A DNA stretch of 64,000 nt from Pseudomonas sp. SLFW (GCF_009905615.1 NZ_JAAAKW010000004.1:62001-126000); one strand, 5' to 3'; shown: positions 53,356 to 62,818, numbered from the stretch's first letter. Program-made: numbers and translations. Notes: a model not told the origin generated them from the letters alone.

Positions 53356-54534
53356 ATGGCGCTCGACCCCATCACGATGTTGACCCTTTCGATCGCCCTC
53401 GCCGCGGCGGCCGCGCTGTACTTGGCCGTGGAGTGGCGGCATGTGCGGGAGCCGTCGTTGCTGTTCTGGAGTGCCGGATTCGCGACGATCACGATTGGCT
53501 CGACCCTGGCCTTGCTGCGCAGCAGCGGCATTCTCCTGATCGGCATCTGGTTCGCCAACGGCTTGTTGGTGACGGCGCACTGGCTGTTTTTGCTGGGCGT
53601 CGTGCGTTTTACGGAAGGCCGACTGTCGCGGGGCTGGTACGCGATATTCGCCGTGTGGGTGGCGATGTTGCTGCTGCCGGAAGGGCCGTGGTGGTCGAAA
53701 ACCATGCTCTCGGTGAACTCGTCGCTGGTGGCGCTGATGATGTTCAAGGCCAGCGCCTTGCTTCGGCCCCACGGCAAATCCCTGAGCGTCGGCGCCGGGC
53801 AATTGCGGTACGTGCTGCTGGGGCATGGCTTGTTTTATCTGGCCAAGGCGATCACCGGGGCGGTGCCAGGCACGTTGATCGACCTCGCGGCGTTTCGTGG
53901 CGAAATCATTCAAATATCCCTGGTGGAAGGGGCGATGGCGATCATGCTGATCGCGCTGTCGATGACCGGCTCCGAGCGCTATCGCCGGGAGAAACGCATA
54001 GAGCGCCTGGCCGCCCGCGACCCGCTGACGGCCCTGTACAACCGGCGCGCGCTCGAAGTCCGGGCGCCGCGTCTGCTGGAAGATGTGTCGCCCTCAAGGC
54101 CGGGCGCGCTGCTGCTGATCGACATCGACCACTTCAAGTCAGTCAATGACCAGTTTGGTCACATGGCGGGCGACCGTTTGCTGATCGTGCTCAGCGAGAT
54201 GGTTCGCTCAGTCCTGCCTAATGGTGCGCTGGCGGCCCGGTTGGGCGGCGACGAGTTCGTGATCCTTTTGAGCGACACGTCCCACGAGCGGATCGTCGAA
54301 CTCGGCAATACTCTGCGCGGGCGCTTTCACGAGGCAGCGGCGCAGTCGTTCGCGACCCCGGAAGCCGTGACCTTGAGCATCGGCGCCAGCCTGTTCGACC
54401 AGCCCCCGGCGAGCCTCGCGGCCTTGATCGAGCAGGGCGATGCGGCGCTGTACGAATCCAAGCGCGGTGGGCGCGACAGCCTTCGCCTGGTGAACCGGAC
54501 CCAGCCGGGCGAAGCCCCGTTGCAGACGCGCTGA
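53356..54534 (+). CDS. Membrane-bound GGDEF diguanylate cyclase
   Basis: A 392-residue protein with about six N-terminal membrane helices (residues 1-200) and a C-terminal GGDEF domain. It reads ARDPLTALYNRRALE and LLIDIDHFKSVNDQFGHMAG, then ARLGGDEFVILL with an intact active site. The RxxD inhibitory site 5 residues before GGDEF is absent (PNGA there), so product inhibition may be weak. It makes cyclic di-GMP, with the sensor unknown. ATG 53356 is chosen over the frame starting at 53224. Confidence 0.9.
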   Translation: MALDPITMLTLSIALAAAAALYLAVEWRHVREPSLLFWSAGFATITIGSTLALLRSSGILLIGIWFANGLLVTAHWLFLLGVVRFTEGRLSRGWYAIFAVWVAMLLLPEGPWWSKTMLSVNSSLVALMMFKASALLRPHGKSLSVGAGQLRYVLLGHGLFYLAKAITGAVPGTLIDLAAFRGEIIQISLVEGAMAIMLIALSMTGSERYRREKRIERLAARDPLTALYNRRALEVRAPRLLEDVSPSRPGALLLIDIDHFKSVNDQFGHMAGDRLLIVLSEMVRSVLPNGALAARLGGDEFVILLSDTSHERIVELGNTLRGRFHEAAAQSFATPEAVTLSIGASLFDQPPASLAALIEQGDAALYESKRGGRDSLRLVNRTQPGEAPLQTR

Positions 54535-54709
54535 CGCGCGTTTGAGCGCAAAAATGTCTCCTGTCTGAATCTTGGGCCCTGCCCATGCTTGTGGTCTGAA
54601 CATTGCTGTAGAGAGGGAGCAGGGCGTCGCGACATCCGAATTTTGACGTTGTGACCGTCTGCGCCCATCCCGCACTTAATGTATCGACGCGCTCCCCGAT
54701 GAGCGTGTC

Positions 54710-54952
54710 ATGGAGCCAGCCTTGAGTACCCTCTCGGAAATTGCAGCAAATCTGTTGAAGCGTGAACGTATGACTGAGGGTTCCAGCGTGCAGGGTGTGG
54801 CGCAGGACGCGATGGGTTGGGAGCAATTGATGGCGCTTTCCAAGGAAAAAGACGTCCACAAGTGGCAAGCCGCGCTGAATGAAATGATCAGTCATGCGCC
54901 GGGAAAGCGTCGCGTGACGGTACTGCGTGTGATTGAAGGCGGTTTGTCCTGA
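54710..54952 (+). CDS. Hypothetical small protein
   Basis: An 80-residue frame (MEPALSTLSEIAANLLKRER). It has an amphipathic helical look with EQLMALSKEKDVHKWQAALN and an end KRRVTVLRVIEGGLS. No ribosome-binding site is clear before 54710; TTG 54722 or ATG 54770 are alternative starts. It stands alone between the GGDEF gene and the transporter, and I can assign no function. Confidence 0.45.
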   Translation: MEPALSTLSEIAANLLKRERMTEGSSVQGVAQDAMGWEQLMALSKEKDVHKWQAALNEMISHAPGKRRVTVLRVIEGGLS

Positions 54953-55061
54953 TCATCCACGCTGTCCGTTGAGCGCTATTCATGGGCTTATTGGCGTTAG
55001 CTGGCACTGAAGCAAGGGCGTAGAGTCGCAACACTGTCCTTGCCATGACCGGATTTCGCCC

Positions 55062-56060
55062 ATGAGCCGCCCCCGTTTCCTACCCGACAACTTCACCCTG
55101 ACCCTCGTGGCGGTGGTGATCATTGCCAGTTTTCTCCCTGCCACCGGCCAGGTTGCGGTGGGGTTTGGCTGGCTCACCAACATCGCCATCGCGCTGTTGT
55201 TCTTCCTGCACGGCGCCAAGCTGTCCCGTGAGTCGATCATCGCGGGCGCCGGGCATTGGCGTTTGCACCTGCTGGTGTTCAGCCTGACCTTCGTGGTGTT
55301 TCCCTTGCTCGGTCTGGCGCTCAAGCCCGTGCTGTCGCCGCTGATTGGCAAAGACCTCTACATGGGCATCCTGTATCTCTGTGCGCTGCCGGCCACCGTG
55401 CAATCGGCGATTGCCTTCACCTCCCTGGCGCGGGGCAATGTGCCGGCGGCGATCTGCAGCGCAGCGGCGTCCAGCCTGTTCGGCATTTTCATCACACCAT
55501 TGTTGGTCACGTTGCTGCTGAACGTGCACGGCGATGGCGGTTCCACCGTCGATGCGATTGTGAAGATCAGCATTCAGTTGCTGCTGCCGTTCGTGGCCGG
55601 TCAGATCGCTCGTCGCTGGATCGGCGAATGGGTCGGGCGCAACAAGGCCTGGCTGAAATACGTCGATCAGGGTTCGATTCTGTTGGTGGTGTACGGCGCA
55701 TTCAGTGAGGCCGTGAACGAAGGCATCTGGCACAAGATCCCGGTCTGGGACTTGGCGGGATTGGTGATCGTGTGCTGCGTGGTGCTGGCACTGGTGCTGA
55801 TGATCTCGACGCTGCTGGGCAAACTCTTCGGTTTCAGCATCGAAGACCGCATCACCATTCTGTTCTGTGGCTCGAAGAAGAGTTTGGCCACGGGCGTGCC
55901 GATGGCCCAGGTGCTGTTTGCGGGCAGCACCATTGGCGTGTTGATTCTGCCGTTGATGTTATTCCACCAGATTCAGTTGATGGTCTGCGCGGTGCTCGCC
56001 CAGCGTTATGCCAAGCGCCACGAGTCGGTGCCAGAGATGATGGCGCGGGTCGATCCTTGA
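55062..56060 (+). CDS. Bile acid:sodium symporter-fold transporter (YfeH-like)
   Basis: A 332-residue membrane protein with about nine to ten hydrophobic segments. LFFLHGAKLSRESIIAGAGHW and LYLCALPATVQSAIAFTSLA are signatures of the SBF/DUF4137 (YfeH) group, along with FCGSKKSLATGVPMAQVLF (crossover helix). It probably moves an organic anion with a cation; substrate unknown. The ATG at 55062 opens it. A weak 7-base stem follows at 56080-56105. Confidence 0.88.
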   Translation: MSRPRFLPDNFTLTLVAVVIIASFLPATGQVAVGFGWLTNIAIALLFFLHGAKLSRESIIAGAGHWRLHLLVFSLTFVVFPLLGLALKPVLSPLIGKDLYMGILYLCALPATVQSAIAFTSLARGNVPAAICSAAASSLFGIFITPLLVTLLLNVHGDGGSTVDAIVKISIQLLLPFVAGQIARRWIGEWVGRNKAWLKYVDQGSILLVVYGAFSEAVNEGIWHKIPVWDLAGLVIVCCVVLALVLMISTLLGKLFGFSIEDRITILFCGSKKSLATGVPMAQVLFAGSTIGVLILPLMLFHQIQLMVCAVLAQRYAKRHESVPEMMARVDP

Positions 56061-56192
56061 ATCTGTCATGAACAATGAAAACAGGATGCTTTGTTGCGTC
56101 CTGTTACACCCCCGTATCTGCGCTGAAACATTTTGGTAAACCTCAGTTGTTAACGTCCCGGTTCATTTTGATATCACTGCGGACGTCTTCTC

Positions 56193-58850
56193 ATGGCTAC
56201 CACACTCGAAACGGTTACTTCCTTCTATAAAAATATTCTCGGCCGCGACGGCTCCAGCAGCGAAGTCGCTTATTGGGTCGGGCGTATCGAGAGCGGAGCA
56301 GAAACCGTGGCTGACGTGGTATCAGCCTTCACACTGTCCAACGAAGCCGCCACCAACGTCGCGCCGATCGTCAATTTGTACTTCACAGCGTTTGGTCGGG
56401 CGCCGGATGCAGCGGGCCTGCAATATTGGGTGAGCGCTCAGAAAAGTGGATTGAGCCTGGGCAACATTGCCCAAGCGTTCACGCAGTCCCAGGAATTCGC
56501 CCAGACAGCCAGCGCCGACAACACCGCATTTGTCACCTCACTCTACGAACACGCGCTTGGCCGCACCCCGGAGGCAGCCGGTCTGAACTACTGGGCCGAG
56601 CAACTCGCCAACGGCTTGAGCCGTGACCAACTGCTGGCGTCGGTGAGCGGTTCTCAGGAAAGCCAGACCACCACAGGCGTGAAAGCCCAGATCGTCCTGA
56701 CCTACAACGGCCTGCTGGGCCGCTCGCCGACCGAAACCGAAGTGCAGAGCATCATCCAGAATCAGAGCGGCAAGTCGCCGATCGAGTTGATCAAAGACAC
56801 GGCTAACACGCTGATCAGCACGGGTGGTACGGCCCCAACCACCCCCACGACCCCGACCACGCCCACAACACCGGCCGAAGCGATCTTTACCCCGCAGAAG
56901 GGCAGTACGCTCGGTTCGTCCGACGCTTCCGGGGCCGTCGCGCTGGACAGCAAATACATGATCGTGGGTGACGACGAGTCCAACGTGTTGAGGGTTTACG
57001 ACCGTTCAGGCGGTGACGCTCTGGTGGAGTGGGACTATGGCGACGCCACCGGGAGCACCGGCGAAGTCGACATGGAAGCCTTGACCATGGTGGGCAACAT
57101 TCTTTACGTCACCGGCTCCCACAGCAACACCAAGAAAGGGCTCGATGCCGACAGCCGCGAAATCCTGTTCAGTGTGAAAGTAACCGGCACGGGCGCCGCG
57201 ACGAAATTCGAATACCAAGGCAAGTACACTGGCTTCGAAGCCGATTTGGTGGCATGGGACAACGATGGTGCGAATGGCAAAGCCCCAGGTTATTTCGGGT
57301 TCGCCGCATCGTCGGGCGCAGGTCTTGCGCCGGAAAACACCAACGGTTTCTCGATCGAAGGCATGACCACCTCCGTCGACAACTCCGAACTGTGGCTGGG
57401 TTTCCGAGCGCCGCAAACCGACACCGTCACCCGCGACAAGGCGTTGATCGTGCCTGTAACCAACTACAAGGCCTTGCTGGCCGATCCCAACGTCACGCCA
57501 ACGTTCGGTGAGGCCATTGAACTCAACCTCGGCGGTCGCGGCATTCGCTCCATCGACAAGGCCAAGGATGGCAGCGGCTACCTGATCATCGCAGGCCCGT
57601 CGGGCGGTGCGACTGATGAAGTGACCAACGACTTCCGTTTGTATACTTGGGACGGCAAGGCCGAAGATGCGCCGGTCGAGTTGGACAACAATCTCGACGC
57701 CTTGTTGAAGGCCACCGGTGGCAGCTTCGAATCCATTGTGTCGCCTGCGAGCATCAAACCAGGCACTCAGATTCAACTGCTGCAAGATAATGGCGACACC
57801 GTCTGGCCGGGTCAGACTCAGGCGTCGAAAGACCTGCCGAAAGTGGATCAGCAGTTCAAGGGAAACCTGATTACGTTGGGTTCGCCGGTGGAAGATCTCA
57901 CTGCGCCGACGTTGGTGGCGGCTTCACCTACCGACAAGAGTACGGGTGTAGGAGTTGGTAGCTCGCTCTCACTGACCTTCGACGAGGGCGTGGCGTTCGG
58001 CACGGGTACCATTGAATTACAGCTCGCCGACGGTACTCCAGTGCAAAGCTTCTCTGCAAAAGATCCAAGTGTGAAAGTCGACTACAACAAAATCACTCTG
58101 CAGCCGACCAATAAACTTTTGTTCAACAAGGATTACAAGCTGGTATTGAGTGGTGATGCGGTGATCGATCACTCGGGTAACGCGCTTTCGGGCAAAACTA
58201 TTCAGTTCACTACCGGTGAGGCCCCCCATTACAACGTGCTCATCACAGAGGTGAATTCCAGCGCTGACGGTGGCGACTTCTTTGAGATTTTCAACTACGG
58301 CCCCGATACGCTCGACCTGAGTGGCTGGAAGATGAATGACGAAGCGGGGACCTTCTCTGACGCTACGCCGTTGCCTGCAAATCTGAAATTGGCATCCGGT
58401 GAGACCCTTGTCGTCGCCGATGTAAAGAGCTCGGATTTCGCTGCATTCAAATCTGCATGGGGTTTGGCCGACTCCCCAAATATCATCAGCATCAAAGGTC
58501 CTGGCTTGGGCAAAACCGATGCTGTAGTGCTCTTCGACGCCAATGGCAACGTCGCAGCCGCGTTCAACTATGATTCCGTCAGTGTGACCGCGAGCGACGG
58601 CACGGTTATCAAGCAAGCGCTGGCGACAAACGGATTTGTTGATGGCGAGCATGCCGGCCCTGCGTATGGTGGCGTCGCGCAGACATCCGCCGTTTGGGAT
58701 GGCGTTTCTACAGCCGATCCGCATTACGTGGGAGCGGTGGTAGGGGATTTGGGTGCATATGCGCAGGCAGGGGGAATAGGTTCGCCCGGCGTTCCTAATA
58801 TCGTGCTAACCGGTTCAAACCAAGCTCCTGTCGATCCATCGACCTTGTAA
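56193..58850 (+). CDS. Large multidomain DUF4214 protein, probably secreted
   Basis: An 885-residue protein without a Sec signal. Residues about 1-210 hold DUF4214-type repeats (FYKNILGRDGSSSEVAYWVG, LYFTAFGRAPDAAGLQYWV and YNGLLGRSPTETEV), a linker TPTTPTTPTTPTTP follows, then a beta-propeller-like region (about 235-560, with VDMEALTMVGNILYVTGS). Residues about 580-690 form a bacterial Ig-like domain (PTDKSTGVGVGSSLSLTFDE), then a lamin-tail-type domain (ITEVNSSADGGDFFEIFNYG). DUF4214 proteins are often type I secreted; no exporter genes are adjacent. Function is unknown; surface or extracellular role inferred. Confidence 0.75.
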   Translation: MATTLETVTSFYKNILGRDGSSSEVAYWVGRIESGAETVADVVSAFTLSNEAATNVAPIVNLYFTAFGRAPDAAGLQYWVSAQKSGLSLGNIAQAFTQSQEFAQTASADNTAFVTSLYEHALGRTPEAAGLNYWAEQLANGLSRDQLLASVSGSQESQTTTGVKAQIVLTYNGLLGRSPTETEVQSIIQNQSGKSPIELIKDTANTLISTGGTAPTTPTTPTTPTTPAEAIFTPQKGSTLGSSDASGAVALDSKYMIVGDDESNVLRVYDRSGGDALVEWDYGDATGSTGEVDMEALTMVGNILYVTGSHSNTKKGLDADSREILFSVKVTGTGAATKFEYQGKYTGFEADLVAWDNDGANGKAPGYFGFAASSGAGLAPENTNGFSIEGMTTSVDNSELWLGFRAPQTDTVTRDKALIVPVTNYKALLADPNVTPTFGEAIELNLGGRGIRSIDKAKDGSGYLIIAGPSGGATDEVTNDFRLYTWDGKAEDAPVELDNNLDALLKATGGSFESIVSPASIKPGTQIQLLQDNGDTVWPGQTQASKDLPKVDQQFKGNLITLGSPVEDLTAPTLVAASPTDKSTGVGVGSSLSLTFDEGVAFGTGTIELQLADGTPVQSFSAKDPSVKVDYNKITLQPTNKLLFNKDYKLVLSGDAVIDHSGNALSGKTIQFTTGEAPHYNVLITEVNSSADGGDFFEIFNYGPDTLDLSGWKMNDEAGTFSDATPLPANLKLASGETLVVADVKSSDFAAFKSAWGLADSPNIISIKGPGLGKTDAVVLFDANGNVAAAFNYDSVSVTASDGTVIKQALATNGFVDGEHAGPAYGGVAQTSAVWDGVSTADPHYVGAVVGDLGAYAQAGGIGSPGVPNIVLTGSNQAPVDPSTL

Positions 58851-58861
58851 TCCGACCTTGA

Positions 58862-58918
58862 ACTGACACGCCATAGCCGCTTTGAGTACATGCCCACGAG
58901 CGCTATGGCGTTGTCAGT
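58862..58918. terminator. Long stem-loop after the DUF4214 gene
   Basis: ACTGACACGCCATAGC pairs with GCTATGGCGTTGTCAGT (16 pairs with one bulged T, 24-base loop). It begins 12 bases after the stop at 58850. There is no T run, so it may be a terminator-like or mRNA-stabilising hairpin. Confidence 0.5.
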
Positions 58919-58951
58919 GCCGAGCAAGAAAATCGGAGGTTTATATGCAGC

Positions 58952-59395
58952 CTACTCTTCGTCCAACTGACTCTCGTACTCCTTCTTGTACGCCCCCGCC
59001 AACGACTCCTTCTGCTTGTCATCCAACAGCTTCCCGGCCATCTGGAAGAACTTCTGCTCTTCCTCCTTGAGATGGTGGTGCACCTTCTCTGACAGCTTCT
59101 TCGCGGTCGCCAACCAGGCCGGGCTGGACATCTCTGTGTCGTCCAGTTCTTCCATCATCTCGTCCATTTCATGGTGTTCGGAGATGGCGTGGCGGCTGAG
59201 GTCGACGCCGTTGTCGAACTCCATCAGCGGGATATAGAAGAAGCGTTCTTCCGCCGTTTCATGGGCCTGCAACTCCGCTTTGAGCTGCTCATACGCCTCG
59301 ACCCGTTCCTTGCTGTCACCGTGGGTCTGAATCAGGGCGTCCGCATAGCCGCGTTGGCGGTCGTGGCTTTCTCTCAGGGCTTCGAAGATGTTCAC
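58952..59395 (-). CDS. Hemerythrin-like domain protein
   Basis: A 147-residue four-helix hemerythrin/HHE protein. Histidine and acidic ligands are visible in LRESHDRQR, LQAHETAEERFFYIPLME, ISEHHEMDEMMEEL and EKVHHHLKEEEQKFF. Such proteins bind a di-iron centre for oxygen or NO sensing and protection. GTG 59395 is the likely start, with GAGGA 8 bases upstream; the frame opens earlier at 59503, where no ribosome-binding site is clear. Confidence 0.85.
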   Translation of the reverse strand: MNIFEALRESHDRQRGYADALIQTHGDSKERVEAYEQLKAELQAHETAEERFFYIPLMEFDNGVDLSRHAISEHHEMDEMMEELDDTEMSSPAWLATAKKLSEKVHHHLKEEEQKFFQMAGKLLDDKQKESLAGAYKKEYESQLDEE

Positions 59396-59613
59396 GGTGT
59401 CGTCCTCAATGGATACGGGGTCAGTACTTAGTGCTAGACCTCCGTCCATGAACGAGCGTTCAACCGAGGTTATCCGGTGCGCGGGGCATAAGCTTAGATC
59501 CATACGTTTCTTTCATAATTCTCAGCAGTTTTTATAATCAAACCGACTTTATTCCGCTGCGCTCATGCTTTTCAGATATGAGCGTCCCGATCACCGCCCT
59601 CCCTAGGATCGCC

Positions 59614-60561
59614 ATGTCCGTTCGCAAACATTTCGTTGCCGCCGCTTTGCTGCTGGCGACTGTCACAGCCCATGCCGATCAAGTCATCAGCATCGGCTAC
59701 CAGCGTTCCTCGACACTCTGGCTGTTACTGAAGAACGACGGCCAGCTCGAACAGCGCCTCAAGCCGCTGGGCTTTACCGTCAACTGGCATGAGTTCAGCA
59801 GCGGGTTGTTGAGCGCGATGAACGCGGGGAGTGTCGATCTGCACGCCGACGTCGCCGATGCCTTCGCCTTGTTCACGCAAGCGGCGAACACACCGTTGAC
59901 CTATTACGCGCGTGAGAATCCTTCGCCGACTGCGCAGGCAATCATCGTTCAGGACAGTTCGCCGATTCATAGCGTCGCTGACCTGAAGGGCAAAAGCGTG
60001 GCGGTTTCGAAAGGGTCGGGCAGTAATTTTCTGCTGATCTCGGCGTTGAAGAAAGCCGGTTTGACCCTGGCGGATATCAAGCCGGTCTACCTGGAAGCGC
60101 CGGATGGCGTGGCGGCATTCTCCAGCGGCAACGTCGATGCGTGGGCCATCTGGGACCCGTTCCTGGCGACGCAACAACGTGAACACCATGTTCGGGTGCT
60201 CGCCGACGGGACCCACGATGTCGCCAACTACAACCGTTTCTATGTCGCCAATACGAGTTTTGCCAAGGCTCATCCGGAGGTGTTGCAAGTGGTGTTCGAC
60301 ACGCTTCACGACGCCGGGCAGTGGGTCAAAGGCCATCCGCAGGAAGCCGCGAAAAACCTCGCGCCGCTGTGGGGCAACATCCCGACGGAAACCGTGGAAC
60401 TGGCCAACAGCCGCCGCAGTTACGACATCGTGCCCGTCAAGATCGACCAATTGGCCGAGCAGCAGCGCATCGCCGATTACTACTACGAAGCCAAATTGAT
60501 TCCGAAACCGCTGAAGATTTCCGACATCGCGGTGTGGGTTCCGAAAGCCAAGTCCGAATAA
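59614..60561 (+). CDS. Sulfonate-type ABC transporter substrate-binding protein (SsuA-like)
   Basis: A 315-residue periplasmic protein with a signal peptide (MSVRKHFVAAALLLATVTAHA). The mature chain has the SsuA/TauA-type pattern: ISIGYQRSSTLWLLLKN, LLSAMNAGSVDLHADVADAF, LKGKSVAVSKGSGSNFLLIS and VDAWAIWDPFLA. AGGA lies 5 bases before ATG 59614. No permease or ATPase gene is present. It is followed 15 bases later by an FMN monooxygenase gene, consistent with organosulfur use. Confidence 0.9.
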   Translation: MSVRKHFVAAALLLATVTAHADQVISIGYQRSSTLWLLLKNDGQLEQRLKPLGFTVNWHEFSSGLLSAMNAGSVDLHADVADAFALFTQAANTPLTYYARENPSPTAQAIIVQDSSPIHSVADLKGKSVAVSKGSGSNFLLISALKKAGLTLADIKPVYLEAPDGVAAFSSGNVDAWAIWDPFLATQQREHHVRVLADGTHDVANYNRFYVANTSFAKAHPEVLQVVFDTLHDAGQWVKGHPQEAAKNLAPLWGNIPTETVELANSRRSYDIVPVKIDQLAEQQRIADYYYEAKLIPKPLKISDIAVWVPKAKSE

Positions 60562-60576
60562 GACAGGAGCGCGTTC

Positions 60577-61902
60577 ATGAGTCGCCAAATTCACCTCTCT
60601 GCGTTCCTGCTGACCGGGCCGGTCATTCACAGCCATGCGGCCTGGCGTCATCCGGAAACCATTGGTAATTACCTCGATCCCGAGTACTACGCACGCACCG
60701 CCCGCGTCGTGGAAGAGGGGCTGTTCGACTTCCTGTTCTTTGCCGACCGGCTGGCCGTGGGCGATCAGATGGGCGGGTCGCGCGACCTGGCATTGCGCTA
60801 TGGTGCGCAGGACGCCACGCGTCTCGACCCGCTGCCAATCCTGTCTTATCTGGTCGGGCAGACGAGCAAGTTGGGCTTGGGCGCCACGCGTTCGACCACT
60901 TACTTCGAACCGGCGCACATCGCCCGTGAGTTCGCGACCCTCGATCACCTGTCCAAAGGCCGGGCGGCGTGGAACATCGTGACCTCGATGAACGACAGCG
61001 AAGGGCGCTTGTTCGGCAAGGACAAGCACTTGGAACACGACCTGCGCTACGACCGTGCCGACGAGTTCGTGGAGGTCGCGCTGAAGCTCTGGCGCAGTTG
61101 GGCACCGGGTGCGTTGAAGCTGGACAGGGAAAACGGCGTGTTAGCCGACCCGGACAAAATTACGTCAGTGCAGCATCACGGCGAGTGGTTCAAGGTCGAA
61201 GGTCCGCTCAATATTCCGCGTACGCCTCAAGGGCGGCCCGTGCTGATTCAGGCGGGGTCGTCGGGGCGAGGACGTCGGTTCGGTGCCCGTTGGGCCGAGG
61301 CGATTTTCACCATCCATCCGCACCTCAAGGCCATGCAGGCGTTCCGCGAAGACGTGCGCGGGCAAGTCGTGCAGCAGGGGCGCAGCGCCGATAGCTGCAA
61401 GGTGCTGACGGCGGTGATGCCGTTCATTGGCGGCACCGAGGCCGAAGCACGGGCCAAGCGCGACAAACACAATGCGTTGGCACGGCCTGAACTAGGGCTG
61501 GTGACCCTCGCCTCGCAGTTGAACGTCGACCTGTCGCCGTTTCCGCTGTCGGCCACCCTGGCGGAAATCGCCAAAGCGCCCTCGATTCACCCGGCAGCGG
61601 CGGAAAAACTGCTGATGCAGGGCGCCGACACCACCCTCGAAGAACTGGGGCGCATCTTCGCCAGCAGCGTGCGGGTGCCGCAACTGGTAGGCACCGGTGC
61701 GCAGATCGCCGATCAACTGGCCGAGATGTTTACCCAGGGCGGCTGCGACGGCTTCGTGATTTCTCCGGCCTACCTGCCAGGGTCATTCAGTGAATTCGTC
61801 GAAAGCGTGATCCCGCATTTGCAGCGCAAGGGCCTGTTCCGCACGGCCTATGAAGGTTCGACGTTGCGTGAACATCTGGGGCTCTCCGCGCTGGAGGATT
61901 GA
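60577..61902 (+). CDS. Flavin-dependent monooxygenase of the NtaA/SnaA/DszA (SoxA) type
   Basis: A 441-residue bacterial-luciferase-like FMNH2-dependent enzyme. The N-terminus SRQIHLSAFLLTGPVIHSHA, GLFDFLFFADRLAVGDQ, ATRSTTYFEPAHIAREFATL and AWNIVTSMNDSEGRLFG match the nitrilotriacetate/dibenzothiophene-sulfone/dimethylsulfide monooxygenase group. The pairing with an SsuA-like binding protein suggests desulfonation or another organosulfur oxidation. A partner flavin reductase is not encoded nearby, so one must come from elsewhere. Substrate unknown. Confidence 0.88.
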   Translation: MSRQIHLSAFLLTGPVIHSHAAWRHPETIGNYLDPEYYARTARVVEEGLFDFLFFADRLAVGDQMGGSRDLALRYGAQDATRLDPLPILSYLVGQTSKLGLGATRSTTYFEPAHIAREFATLDHLSKGRAAWNIVTSMNDSEGRLFGKDKHLEHDLRYDRADEFVEVALKLWRSWAPGALKLDRENGVLADPDKITSVQHHGEWFKVEGPLNIPRTPQGRPVLIQAGSSGRGRRFGARWAEAIFTIHPHLKAMQAFREDVRGQVVQQGRSADSCKVLTAVMPFIGGTEAEARAKRDKHNALARPELGLVTLASQLNVDLSPFPLSATLAEIAKAPSIHPAAAEKLLMQGADTTLEELGRIFASSVRVPQLVGTGAQIADQLAEMFTQGGCDGFVISPAYLPGSFSEFVESVIPHLQRKGLFRTAYEGSTLREHLGLSALED

Positions 61903-61935
61903 GGTCTGAAGTCTCCCTGGTGGTGCAACCCTCAA

Positions 61936-62026
61936 CTGTGGGAGCGAATTCATTCGCGAAAGATGGGTGAGGCGACAGAGATGTATCGGCTGATCCGCCG
62001 CTTCGCGAATAAATTCGCTCCTACAG
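61936..62026. repeat. REP doublet (REPIN-like), copy 1
   Basis: A 91-base element whose ends are inverted: GGAGCGAATTCATTCGCGAA at the left and TTCGCGAATAAATTCGCTCC at the right, with a conserved centre (AGATGGGTGAGGCG and ATGTATCGGCTG). It is nearly identical to the element at 62070-62160. It lies between the monooxygenase and TetR genes. Confidence 0.85.
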
Positions 62027-62069
62027 AGTTCCCTTTGCGCCGCTGATTCGGAGGCGTGACGCGTTCAAA

Positions 62070-62160
62070 CTGTAGGAGCGAATTTATTCGCGAAAGATGG
62101 GTCAGGCGCCGGAGATGTATCGGCTGTTCCACCGATTCGCGAATGAATTCGCTCCTACAG
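62070..62160. repeat. REP doublet (REPIN-like), copy 2
   Basis: A second 91-base copy 43 bases after the first, bounded by TGTAGGAGCGAATTTATTCG and a right end CGAATGAATTCGCTCCTACA. It is followed by a TTTTT run, so the hairpin may also stop transcription of the monooxygenase gene. The gap 61903-62224 holds only these repeats. Confidence 0.85.
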
Positions 62161-62224
62161 TTTTTGAATGCTGTTGAGCCGACTGGCGACTTGACACAAA
62201 AAGGTCACTCAAAGCGAAACCGGA

Positions 62225-62818
62225 TCAGTGCACGACAGGCTGATCTGGCCAGCCCATCATCGCGCGTCGGGCGTCGGCTTCCAGTTCTTCCCGAGGACTG
62301 CCGGCAGCGGCCTGCACGCACAGCCCGTTGAAGATCATCAGCATGTAACGCGCCAGCGCCTGTACATCCGCCTCTTTCGACAGGTTGCCCTTGAGCTGGC
62401 CCTGTTCGAAGCGCTCACTCATGAACGCCACGATGCGACCCCGGCGACAGGCCAGCGTGGCCGGAATGTCGCTGCTCGCGCTGGTGGCCAGTCCGGCCTG
62501 TACCAGCAAACACCCTGGCGGCTCGTCGCTGGCGGTCAGCCACTCGATCCCGCCGAACAGAAACCGTTCAGCCGCTTCCCGCGCCGTCGCTGCGTCGAGG
62601 ATGCTGTCCCGGTAATGCTCGCGATGCAGGTCGTAGTGTTCGAGCACCGCATCGAACAGCCCGCGTTTGCTGCCGAACGCAAAATAAATGCTCGGCGCAT
62701 TCAGGTTCATCGCCTTGGTCAACTCAGCCATCGAGGCGCCGTCGTAGCCCAGTTGCCAGAACACCTCCATGGCCCGATCCAGCACCTCGTGTTCGTCGAA
62801 TTTTCGCGGTCTGGCCAT
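62225..62818 (-). CDS. TetR-family transcriptional regulator
   Basis: A 197-residue TetR regulator. The HTH is visible in AMEVFWQLGYDGASMAELTKA and MNLNAPSIYFAFGSKRGLFD. The C-terminal ligand domain follows (CLLVQAGLATSASS onward). It diverges from an SDR gene, and the 104-base gap carries paired GTAATTTA-CGATCA repeats that could be its operator. Likely represses the SDR and perhaps the NmrA-like gene beyond it. Confidence 0.9.
   Translation of the reverse strand: MARPRKFDEHEVLDRAMEVFWQLGYDGASMAELTKAMNLNAPSIYFAFGSKRGLFDAVLEHYDLHREHYRDSILDAATAREAAERFLFGGIEWLTASDEPPGCLLVQAGLATSASSDIPATLACRRGRIVAFMSERFEQGQLKGNLSKEADVQALARYMLMIFNGLCVQAAAGSPREELEADARRAMMGWPDQPVVH

Noticed and set aside
56853..56875. 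Repeated ACCCCCACGACC-type motif as a mini-satellite or CRISPR
   Set aside because: It encodes the TPTTPTTP linker of the DUF4214 protein; there are no spacers.
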